Of a DNA stretch of 64,000 nucleotides, positions 47,637-56,692 are shown in pieces; the first letter of the stretch is position 1; every line of letters starts with the position of its first letter. Source of the stretch: Cliona cf. orientalis (taxonomy: Eukaryota > Porifera > Demospongiae > Clionaida > Clionaidae); assembly GCA_963930775.1 (NCBI GenBank), contig OZ005692.1, positions 5,008,135-5,072,134 on the forward strand, written 5' to 3'. The position numbers and the translations under genes are program-made. Below the pieces are notes generated by a model. That model saw only the letters and a program-made list of their open reading frames with translations. It was not told where the DNA came from and did not search any database.

Positions 47637-49215
47637 AGAATAAATTGTGGTCCCCCCGGACTGTCCACTGCGCCGTATTCGGTCCCCCCAGGACAAACCC
47701 TGGCGACTAACACTACCATACAAACCCTTGAGACTAACCCTGATAACCATTTATACCTGAACCCAGCCCCTAATCCCTCTCGTAATTGGCAGGGGGACTA
47801 TGCATAGTTGCTATGGACAGTCCAGGGGGACTGCTTTCAGGGGGGACCACTTATAGTATGACAGTATGCACCTATTTGCCACAATACCACTTGTATACGT
47901 AGTTCAACTTTCATTCTACTCAGATACTAATAGTATAATAGGGAAATGCACAGCATTGTGGGGCGAGCCTGAGCGACAGTGATCATGCACAGGGATTTAT
48001 GTTGTGCCATGCCCTTGAACTACAAACTATAGGCTGTATGATGCACGCTCCTAGACTGGCCTCTTTCTCTTCTGTCCACTCTGTGGCTAGTAAATTCTGT
48101 CTCTTACAGCTTTTGAGCTGAGGCTCTGATTGATAACAAACTCTATTTCGCTCTTGCCACCCTCTGAAGCCTCATTTCTGAGCTTTTCGCTGGTTTATGC
48201 TTTGTTCAGCGTTCATAGCGCGAGCAATCAGATGCAGAGCCTGAATGTAAATTTGCAAGTCGTTGAATTAGAGCAGCATATATACGGAATGATGGACGTT
48301 GGGCGGGGCGTAACTAAGGACCGACGTACCATATATCTCAGTCGCGCAGTGCATTACCGTTTAATTGGGGCTCGCTCAGGCTCGCCCCAATTAAAATTTA
48401 TTAACAGTCATTGAAATGCTATATAGCAGTCTACCTAGCCCTTGCTTAAGACCCTTTCATAATGAAGCCAGTTGAGCGTACATTGTTTTATCTTAAACTG
48501 AAAGTCGAAAAGAAAGTGGCAATGCCAGTTCACAAAGCAACGAAAACCTTTGGGTGTAAGCACAAATTTATTATTGTGATTTATTGACGACAGATGCAAG
48601 AACACAACGCAGAGGAACGCAAGGATAGGGTCCACAAGTGTCAACACAAGGTGATACAACGCAACAATTATTTAGCGACATAATATTATGAATCGGCCTT
48701 AAGGATACAACTGCTAGCTCAGTATGGGTAGACTACCTACCGCTATTATTACCTCACCACCACCATTTCAATTATTTCAATATAGTGGGTCCTTCGATTC
48801 TCCCACCCAGTGGCCTACATGTATAAATTAACACATTGGCATCAACTATAGCCTTCCCTCCAGCATCTCTTTTAGGGTCAAGTGGCATAAACGGCACCCA
48901 AATTTTTGCGTGCTGTTGTGACAGGTTCAGGTCACCGGTATCTTCTATGGCTGAAAAATTTCGCGGTGCCGTTCTTGCCACTTGATCAGCTTGAGTTCAA
49001 TGTATGTGCTATGTATTAAACAGTATATACATACATCCTCTTGTATGGCCCCACCGTACCTTGATCACTGAAACGTCGAGCTGTAGCTCCTCTGCAAGTG
49101 TGCCAATAGCTGCGGAGTTGGCTGCACCAGTTGATACCAAACCATCAGAATACGCAGCTTCCAATGAAGCCCTCTGCTCGGGAGTGAACACTGTCTTCTT
49201 ACGTAGACTGCTCAT
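44767..49215 (-). CDS. Homeodomain plus HMG-box protein carried by the KDZ transposon
   Basis: Seven exons (49215-49060, 46981-46840, 46497-46313, 45902-45755, 45623-45531, 45464-45303, 45227-44767) have GT-AG borders and total 1,347 nt, exactly 449 codons in frame. Residues ~5-65 form a homeodomain (KKTVFTPEQRASLE, then VIK|NWIGNKR across the first splice, with W48, N51 and R53 equivalents kept). It has four extra residues in the helix 1-2 region. Residues ~85-150 form an HMG box (KVTKPNAYNIFTGEYY, GERWRQMSEEEKDPYYERAK). The rest (~160-448) includes a Cys/His segment (CHGQNHYCGG) and an unrecognised conserved-looking C-terminal domain ending ITAWKVDSLT. It is predicted to be nuclear and DNA-binding, perhaps recognising the TIRs or controlling the transposase. 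The first intron is 2.08 kb. Confidence 0.85.
47640..47830 (-). repeat. Dispersed repeat beside poly-C tracts in intron 1
   Basis: Inverted relative of 34,300-34,530, with degenerate 'aaccctggcgactaac' units. C runs lie at about 47,512-47,526 and 47,608-47,636. The antisense poly-Gly frame here is an artefact. Confidence 0.55.
47957..48395. mobile_element. Possible TIR element within intron 1 of the homeodomain/HMG gene
   Basis: GGGGCGAGCCTGAGCGA (about 47,960) and TCGCTCAGGCTCGCCCC (about 48,373-48,390) are inverted repeats about 430 bp apart. Related 'ctcgctcaggctcgcc'-type text occurs near 24,255 and 49,895. No target duplication was identified. Confidence 0.5.
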
Positions 49216-49284
49216 AGCGCTAGCGCGAGTGGCGTCGTACGTCCGATCAGATCCTGCACTGATTCAAAATTTCACCATCGATAT

Positions 49285-49387
49285 ATTAGATATTCGGTAT
49301 TATGTTCACATGTGACACGGGCATTACCTCGCGATAACGGTAACAACTAATAGGTAGTTACCCGGAAAATTTTGCGAGAACCGGGTG
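49285..49387 (-). repeat. Right TIR of the KDZ transposon
   Basis: Inverted counterpart of 40,209-40,311. The ATG of the homeodomain/HMG gene (49,215) lies 172 bp inside this end, so the TIR may carry its promoter. Confidence 0.88.
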
Positions 49388-49644
49388 TCAGATCACGTCT
49401 GTGAAGACGGAGATTGACTGATTGAGAGAGGGAGGGTATAGTGTGGGTGGGAACTTTTTCGTTAGCTGGCAGAGCTTCTTCTTGCAACTTGATGGTGCCA
49501 CGTAAATTGCGCAACTGACGTACCTAGCAGCTTAGCCATCAAGTATCCACGCCCAACAATTATGTCATGCGCATGCGTATCTTTCTGTTCTACGCATGCG
49601 CAGCTGCAGTGCGAACTAGTACTCGTCGATTAACTGCGTTTAAC

Positions 49645-49800
49645 TACCGTAATTTTCAGGTTCGTTGTCAATACGGTGATTCAAATTCCACGCATGCGCT
49701 GTTTTTACAATGTCATGGTACCGTAATTTTCAGGTTTATGGCGCGCTTTTAGTAACATAAAAATACCACTTACAAATTTAGAATGGGCATGCGCATGATT
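49645..49800 (+). promoter_or_regulatory. Shared promoter-like module with TGCGCATGCGCA-type sites
   Basis: The 76 bp at 49,645-49,720 appear base for base at 63,718-63,793, in the centre of the transposase palindrome. The next block (49,736-49,790: 'tatggcgcgctttt', 'gtaacataaaaataccac', 'ggcatgcgca') matches the reverse complement of 61,270-61,352, which lies between two divergent selfish genes. ACGCATGCGC and GCATGCGCAT sites occur at 49,565-49,600, 49,690 and 49,783. It lies about 200 bp before the gene starting at 50,002. Confidence 0.6.
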
Positions 49801-50001
49801 CTGCGCGCGCACCCATAGCTATGCCGCTGCACGTTTTACACGTGGTACGTACGTATTTATTAAATATGCATATGTGTACGTACGAGTTTTCGTGCTCGCT
49901 AGGCTCGCTGTTTCCAGCGTTGTATAGTGCAGTGTTGGCCGCACACAGTTTTAATACACGGTGGCTCTAGTAGCTCTTCTGTAAATCTTCAAAACGTAGG
50001 G

Positions 50002-51790
50002 ATGTCGGATTTGGAAGTGAAATTAAATGAAGTGGAGGAGGAATACAGGGCAGGTAAAATGGCACTTCTTAGTAATAACGCTGTGGAAACTTTCTGGGAT
50101 ATTGTCTTACATAGTTTTATCTTCTACTAGGAGAGCTGACTGAAAGTGGGTACAGAAAGAGAAAGCTCAGATTGGAAAAGGATATTTTGAAAAGGGACTA
50201 TGAAGAGGGTATGATCAGTACACTTTAATACTTGGATAGTTTATCCCAAACCAAAGGCAAATGATGTATTTTACCCCCGAATCTTGTACGCCAGCCCCTC
50301 CTATGCAAAAGGAGACCCTGAAAGAGTCTGGTGAAAAGGGTCACACTACCCAGTCGTTCCTCCAAACCATGTGATGTCATCGTATTGCCATAATAATATA
50401 TGTATACAAAATGCCCATACATTCTACATGCATGCGCTGCTGCTTGCTGTGAGGGCACAAAATAACGGCTGATTTTTATCTGGTGTTTATGATGAAGCTG
50501 CTAGAGCATTAATTGTGCTTACATAATACAAATGCTTATTGATAGAAGTAAGCTTTTGATTATCTCTCGTGCTAAAGAAGGGTCAGTTGAATGGGCAGCT
50601 GCTTTCAGGCACTGTGTGTATGATGGCTCAAGAGGGGATTGTGATGAAGTGGCTGTTTTTTATCCTGCACTATTGACTGCCCAGGATGAAGTTATGTCGG
50701 TAAGCTGGATGTAGCTATTAATCTTGCATTTTAGCCAAAAAGTGGAGTAGTCTACCTTAAAAAACTAGATGACATTATGGATTTTTGTTATTGATTTGTG
50801 CAGATTTGCATTGGAGAACGCTTGACAGGGATAGCTACAAAGAATGAAAAAGTGAGTTGATATTGTTTGTCAATGATTCTGTGGGATGTATATGGGTTTT
50901 GAGTGATGGCTTGTTTCCCACTACGTATTCAGGGAATAAACACTGAGGTAGAATATCATCCTAATTTATGAGGTTTTCGTTACTTATTAAGCTAGTTGTA
51001 ACGTTATTTATAGGGCAATTTAATTACTTAAGCTAGACAAACTCCATAGCAACTACTTCTATTTCAATCCATTTGTGACTCTGACCTTAGTTGCCTCTGA
51101 TTTATGCAGTAAACTGACCGTAGTCTTAAGGCGTAGCCCAAGGACAAGGTTGCCATAAATCAAGGCATTTGGCTATCCTGTATGAAGTCTTAGTGGCTGA
51201 ATAGGTCTTACCTTGGGAGGATTGGTTGTTAATGCGTACAGTGCTTGTAGGATGGTGTCCTATAATTTATGAATATGCAAGTCTTTACCAGCTGCATTGG
51301 TTTTGATGATAATTTTATGTGTGGGAAATTGCATTGTCAAGCCAATGAAGATAATATCTGTATCTGCTGATAATATTATTATTAGGGTGTACATAAGAGT
51401 AGCATAGTTGGATACTTGTAGCCTCGCAGATCCAACTATGCTCATCTTTAAACCATCCCAGCTGTTCATATGGGCCCCCCCCCCTCCCTCTAGAGGGCAC
51501 ATGCACGGGGACCATATGAACGGCTGGGATAGTTTCTATCAGCTGCTGACATTGCCGGCAATAGCTGTGCATGTATTTACTTTGGTACATTATTATGGCA
51601 GTGTCCCAGGTAAGCGCCCATGGGCACTTAAACATAAATCGCAATTTTGGGCCGTACTTACCTTGGCACTTACCTAAATTTCATACGTTTGTATAGAAGT
51701 TGCTACAGTGGCCCCTTGAAATGAGGTACATGGGCGCTTGCCTGGGACACTATGATATATTGTTAGAATTTTTATAATATTATTGTTTTT

Positions 51791-51830
<40 letters not shown>

Positions 51831-54800
51831 GAACACCCAGGCCTCCAAAAGAATTTATACACCTAGCTAGCTAATACTACAAAAATTTATATTATACTAC
51901 CGTTAAGTGACATCTTTCTGCGCGAGTTTTATTTATGAGAATTATGCGAGTCAAGCGGCAATTGCATAAATTTGTATTTGCATAAATATTATCGCGCCAT
52001 ATGTTTGTAATGCATGCAACGTTTAAACACATAAATAAAAATCGCGTAAATTTTTCAAGAGGCCTGTTTTGACCGATTCGCATAATTTATTCACGCGCAG
52101 AAATATGTACCTTTACGGTATTGTGATATGACAGCTATACAATTGTGCAGACATGTGCCATTACCCCATAATTGTGTTGGTGTGGCGTGCATATGTATTT
52201 TTGTGATCCATGGTTTGGAGGAGTGGCTGTACTGTGTCCCTATAAAATCCTATGTGGCCAATCATATCACGGAAGCATAGGCGTAATCACATGACATTCT
52301 TGGGATAAATAAATCTCTTGTCTCAGAGTTGATTATGTGTAGTTCACTTTTATTGTAGGTGACTTAACAGAAGAAGGATACCATAGAAAAATGGCGAGAC
52401 TGGAGGCAGTAGCTCTACCGTCTGAAACAGTACATGGAACTACTTCTAGTCGACAAATTGCTCAAGATTTATCAAATCCAAATGAAAAAGTAAGAGAAAA
52501 GATAAAGGAGTTGTTCGGAAGAAAGCATCCTCCAATGCCGAAACACACAATTAATAAACAAAAGAATCGTGTATCGAAGCCTTTGTCTCTTCACAGAAAA
52601 AAGGTGACTGTTGTGTGTGTAGATGATAAGACGTTCTCCATACCCACCAGAAAAATAAGGGACAAACTGGTTGAAGAAGGAAAGATAAGGGAGATGTATA
52701 TTGGGAAAGCAGAAACCAAATCTGTTATTACAGATAAAATCAAAAAGCTATTCAACACAGCAAGCCACGTTCAGTTTCTTAAAGCCACCAGTGCAAGGGA
52801 CCTCCTCCCAGTAACTTTCTCTGATGAGGATGTTCAAGGAGATTCTATTCTAGAACTTACAGAAGGAAACAATTTATATGTACGAGCCTCTCCACCTGCT
52901 CAACACACTTCACATGCAGGTTCTAGTGCAGTGCAGTCATCACTACCAGTTGAGCATGGTGCAGGACCACTGGTGCCACCACCCACTTTCTCAAATACAG
53001 GACAGCCACCAGGCACTATCCAACAAACGGCGGGCAGGAGTGCCACCCAGCAGTCAGGGTCAGGACGGCCACCAGGCGCTATCCAGCAAACGACAGGCAA
53101 GAGTGTCACCCAGCAGTCAGGCTCAGGACGGCCACCAGGTGCTATCCAGCAAACGACAGGCAAGAGTGTCACCCAGCAGTCAGGCTCAGGACGGCCACCA
53201 GGTGCTATCCAGCAAACGACAGGCAAGAGTGTCACCCAGCAGTCAGGCTCAGGACGGCCACCAGGTGCTATCCAGCAAACGACAGGCAAGAGTGTCACCC
53301 AGCAGTCAGGCTCAGGACGGCCACCAGGTGCTATCCAGCAAACGGCAGGCAGGAATGCCACCCAGCAGTCAGGCTCAGGACGGCCACCAGGTGCTATCCA
53401 GCAAACGACAGGCAAGAGTGTCACCCAGCAGTCAGGCTCAGGACGGCCACCAGGTGCTATCCAGCAAACGGCAGGCAGGAGTGCCACCCAGCAGTTGGGC
53501 TCAGGACGGCCACCAGTCACTGTCCAGCAAACGGCAGGCAAGAGTGCCACCCAGCAGTTGGGCTCAGGACAGCCACCAGACGCTATCCAGCAAACGGACT
53601 CATCTGTTCACCAGCAATTTCTTGTTGGTATAGGCCGAGTACATGCAACAGTGCTACCTACACCAAAGCAGTTCAACAAAGGTATCCACGGTTTTTGTAT
53701 GTATCTAATCAGTCAATACAATAATGATAGCACTTGCTCTAGTGGTATATAAGTTAATGCACACAATTGTCATATGCACATGCATACACCTTTATACTTG
53801 CATATGTAAGCACTGGAAAGCCTTATATATATATTATCTGTGCAACAAATAGGTGTGCTTCAAGACCAACTCTTTGATGAGAGATGGTTCAATTTTCTGA
53901 GGGATCACTCGGCTATGCACCAGAGTCGAACTGCCGAGCTACTAGAGGAGGATCCACCAGTGGTAAAAGTTACTAGCATTTATAATGGACATGTGTACAT
54001 CTTTGCTTTACATAATGCTTTTTGAGGAAACAGCATACGCATAATTATAATTATTGCATGACTTTAGACGGTAGTTTCTCTTTTTATGGGGGCTTCAGTA
54101 TGCTTCGAATCATTTGGCAAGGCCCACAAGAGTCACAAATACTTCATTTTCTTGGCCACGCCTATGGACGCTACCCACTTTGTGCTTTCTGCTCATGCGC
54201 ACCACAATATAATATATTATAGGTAGCTAAAGGTCGTCTGGCACCATGGCACGGCTTGCCATACTAGTCCAAGTTTACTACAGTAGTTCAACACTCACTC
54301 TGACTATAGCTACCCCCTTACCAATTTATAAGGCTTGGGTTCTGATTTAATTCCATGCCTTACTCGGCTGCTGAGTCGATATTTAGCATTTTCATACATA
54401 TCATTACAGTTTCCACCAGCTGATGCTGCTGGGCCATGCATGCTAGCCCAGGATCTACCGTGGTAGCTACAATTTCAGCTGACGGAGATAAGCTTTAAAG
54501 TCTTTAAGAGTCCCCATAAGCATGGTGACTCGGCAACATGGTTGCTGACCTTTATGGAGTTCTGAGACCTACACTAAACGAATAAATTAGCTATACCGTA
54601 TAGCCGGAAAATTTGGCGGGGAATTAAATTTGGCAGTTTGGCGGTCTATATTACAACCGCTAAATTAAAATCCGCCAAAATTTCCTACTCGCATATATAC
54701 GTATGGCGATCCCGTACCGAACCGCCAAATTTAAATCCGCCAATATTCTTGCAATAGCGATTTTGGGCTCAACCGCCAAATTTAATGCCCGCCAATATTT

Positions 54801-56692
54801 CCGGCTATACGGTATTAATTAATATGAAATTATAATAGCTACCGAGGAATGTGGTAATTACCGTATAGCCGGAAATATTGGCGGGAATTAAATTTGGCGG
54901 TTGAGCCCCAAATCGCTATTGCAAGAATACCGTATAGCTAGCGGGAAACTTTCGAGGGAGAAAACTTTCACGAATTTCGCGATTTTCCCGCCATCCGCGA
55001 AAGTTTTCTCCACGAAATTCTAGGCATGCCACACCCATTATGCGACCAGTTTTAACATTCCGCGAAAGTTTTCTCCGCGAAATGCTCCTTTCCTACCGAT
55101 CCGCGAAAGTTTTCTCCCTCGAAAATTTCCCGCTATACGGTATTTAGTGGATTTAAATTTGGCGATCAGAGTCGGTACAGGATCACCACCATACGATGGT
55201 ATATAATATGTGAATAGGAATTAATTTTGACAGATTTTAATTTGGTGGTTATAGTGCCAAACCGCCAAATTTAATTCCCACCAAATTTTCCGGCTATACT
55301 ATGGTGCAAGGGATTGTATCCTGATGTTTACCAATGTACATGTAGCTAGCTACATAGCTATAACTATAATATATTATGCTATGCATAATAGCTAGCTAGC
55401 TATGTACTATATTATTCCCTTCCATCCTTAGTTGAGTAGCTATTATGCTATTCACACCATTGGTGCTGAGGTTTTGTGTTCACTGTGGGTGCAGTAACCC
55501 CTCTACATATAATAAATATTACTAGATTCTAAATACCCAGAGCCGGAGGTTGCAGGGGCACATATTCTAATTAGAGTGCATTTGCAGAGTCAGTAAATAT
55601 AGTACATTGCATATGGTGTGTCAGTGATCATTCCATGAAAATTGTGACCAACAGGCTCCTATACCAGACACCCTAGACACTGCATGTGCATATAGTGTGA
55701 GTGTGAGTGCTTAAGTACCTATAGTTAATAGCTCTGGTATATTGACATTAGCTATACAGTGGAACCCCTCTCAGAAAGCGGACACCATTGGGACCAAAAA
55801 TTTTACCCGTTGTAGTGAGGTGTCCTTAGCTCAGGGGTAAGTGGTTGACCATGCCCCTCCTACAATCGTGGCCAGCTATAATAAAGCATTACTTTGGACG
55901 ACGATGAAGACCGTCGCTATTGATGAGAGATCTGTCTGCGTGGCAACTGACAGCTTCTAAATAAGAATATGAGACATCATATTTAGGCTTTACTGTAGTT
56001 AGTGTCGCTAAACTTGAACCGACCGATTTTAATGGTGGGTGTGGCCTAACTGTCCGTTATGCGAGGTTGTTCACTCTTGCGCAGGCTCGAGCGGGACCAA
56101 AATAGCCACGTAAGTGTCCGTTATACGGAATAGTGGGGTGTCCACTGTTGAGGGGGTTTGAATGTATTGAAGTCTGTGGGAATACAATCCGGACATTCAG
56201 AATTGTTCGTTATATCGCAGGTGTCCACCATTGAGGGGTGTCCGCTAAGCGGGGTTCCACTGTATTATGCAAATGATTATTTCAGTATATATAATTATAC
56301 TCTGTTGTTCTCAGATGGACCAAGAAATGGAGGAAATCAAGTTGAAGGGAGCTACATTACTGCACAATGACTACCAAGTTTATCAGTGGCTGAAGTGGCG
56401 ACAAGAGAGAGGTTTCTCAAGATTAAAGGAACATGGTGATTTCACAGAAGTGACTATGGATGAAATGGACCAGTTTTATTCTTTCAAAAGCACCAACTTC
56501 ACCTCGGGAGATGTTGAGTTGCCTAATAAAGAGCTTCTGGAGTATTATATGAAAACAGAGAAGAAATATTTTCCAGTACATAATAAATATGGCCAAAAGT
56601 TTGTTTCTATGTCAATACATGATGTTGACAATTTTTGCGAATGGATCATTGAATCCCGAATGAAGGGAGAATTCTCCAATAGCTATAATTGA
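50002..56692 (+). CDS. Five-exon gene with DMAP1-binding-like N-terminus and a 63-bp coding repeat array
   Basis: Exons 50002-50053, 50131-50208, 52359-53681, 53853-53962 and 56315-56692 have GT-AG borders and agreeing phases, summing to 1,941 nt (646 residues). Residues 1-60 contain two related helical motifs (YRAGELTESGYRKRKLRLE and YEEGDLTEEGYHRKMARLE). They resemble the DMAP1-binding domain that opens DIP2 proteins (EGDITxKGYEKKRAKLL, recalled) and also SHOCT-like motifs. A globular part (~115-185, VTVVCVDDKTFSIPTRKI onward) is unrecognised. Residues ~215-420 are ten 21-residue Pro/Gln/Ser/Gly repeats, likely disordered. The last exon has WLKWRQERGFSRLKEHGDF. The function is unknown. The promoter resembles those of nearby transposon genes, so it may itself belong to a mobile element. 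Introns 2 and 4 (over 2 kb each) are full of MITEs. Confidence 0.65.
50546..50851 (+). other. Possible orphan exons inside intron 2
   Basis: A protein-like stretch (50,546-50,699, containing GSVEWAAAFRHCVYDGS and FYPALLTAQDEVMS) ends at TCG|GTAAGC. It is followed by 50,804-50,851 (ICIGERLTGIATKNEK) between cag and GTGAGT in the same phase. The entry phase does not fit the upstream exon of the enclosing gene. They may be remnants of another gene or an alternative transcript; no family was recognised. Confidence 0.3.
51600..51751. mobile_element. 152-bp short TIR element
   Basis: AGTGTCCCAGGTAAGCGCCC and its near-perfect inverse lie at the two ends (51,600-51,622 and 51,729-51,751). The interior also repeats 'ttaccttggcacttacc'. 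No clear target duplication was found. It lies in intron 2 of the 50,002 gene. Confidence 0.6.
52993..53603 (+). repeat. Ten-unit 63-bp tandem repeat within coding sequence
   Basis: Units encode variants of SGSGRPPGAIQQTTGKSVTQQ. Four or five central units are nearly identical at the nucleotide level, while the first and the last two diverge, as expected for expansion from the middle. Because 63 is a multiple of three and the unit lacks stops, two other frames also stay open here; those are not genes. Confidence 0.92.
54596..54812. mobile_element. 217-bp Tc1/mariner-type MITE (family GCCGGAAA), intact copy
   Basis: Termini CCGTATAGCCGGAAA and TTTCCGGCTATACGG are flanked by TA. The interior is a series of 'ccgccaaattta' blocks in both orientations. 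It is the undisturbed reference for the interrupted copy at 54,861. Confidence 0.85.
54861..55299. mobile_element. Second GCCGGAAA MITE, interrupted by a nested MITE
   Basis: It starts CCGTATAGCCGG after TA and ends about 55,299 (CCGGCTATAC, with the last GG altered). The body matches the inverted copy of 54,596-54,812 on both sides of the 211-bp insert at 54,930-55,140. Confidence 0.85.
54930..55140. mobile_element. 211-bp GCGGGAAA MITE (copy B), nested, TA target duplication
   Basis: The termini CCGTATAG...CGGGAAA and TTTCCCGCTATACGG are flanked by TA (54,928-54,929 and 55,141-55,142). The host copy reads 'gcaagaata|...|tatttagtggat', whereas the intact host MITE reads 'gcaagaatattggcggat', demonstrating a 2-bp TA duplication. 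The left TIR carries an extra ctag (54,938-54,941) compared with copy A. Confidence 0.9.
55757..56262. mobile_element. 506-bp pogo/mariner-type TIR element
   Basis: CAGTGGAACCCCTCTCAGAA at the left and the inverse of CAGTGGAACCCCGCTTAGCG at the right are flanked by TA on each side (55,755-55,756 and 56,263-56,264). The TIR type and TA target fit the Tc1/mariner/pogo group. The interior repeats 'gtgtccgttatacgg'-like blocks. It sits at the end of intron 4, about 50 bp from the last exon. Solitary related ends occur near 45,953 and 46,633. Confidence 0.8.

Larger units (their letters stand above)
40209..49387. mobile_element. Complete 9,179-bp KDZ/Zisupton-type DNA transposon
   Basis: About 103-bp terminal inverted repeats begin CACCCGRTTCTCGC. 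They are almost identical through 'ctattagttgttaccgttat' and 'tgtcacatgtgaacata'. They are flanked by a TCAGATC duplication (40,202-40,208 and 49,388-49,394; 7 bp perfect, 8 bp with one mismatch). Between them are exactly two convergent genes: a KDZ transposase (40,419-44,685) and a homeodomain/HMG-box gene (49,215-44,767), whose 3' ends are 81 bp apart. The two reading frames appear intact, so the element may be autonomous and recent. Nested small repeats sit in the long intron of the second gene. Confidence 0.9.

Noticed and set aside
48772..48981. 69-codon minus-strand frame as an extra exon of the homeodomain/HMG gene
   Set aside because: Including it would separate the two halves of homeodomain helix 3, which join perfectly in phase without it. 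It also shows no recognisable domain. An alternative terminal exon cannot be fully excluded.
40209..49387. Inverted repeats at 40.2 and 49.4 kb as unrelated dispersed repeats
   Set aside because: They are bounded by a matching TCAGATC on the outer sides and enclose a KDZ transposase of the expected element size, so element termini are the better explanation.
52993..53603. CRISPR-like array
   Set aside because: The units are contiguous 63-bp coding repeats without unique spacers, inside an exon of an intron-bearing gene.
52878..53633. 251-codon plus-strand frame and 216-codon minus-strand frame overlapping the 63-bp repeats
   Set aside because: Both are open only because a stop-free repeat of length divisible by three is iterated. 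The frame in the joined five-exon gene extends beyond the array on both sides with normal protein composition.
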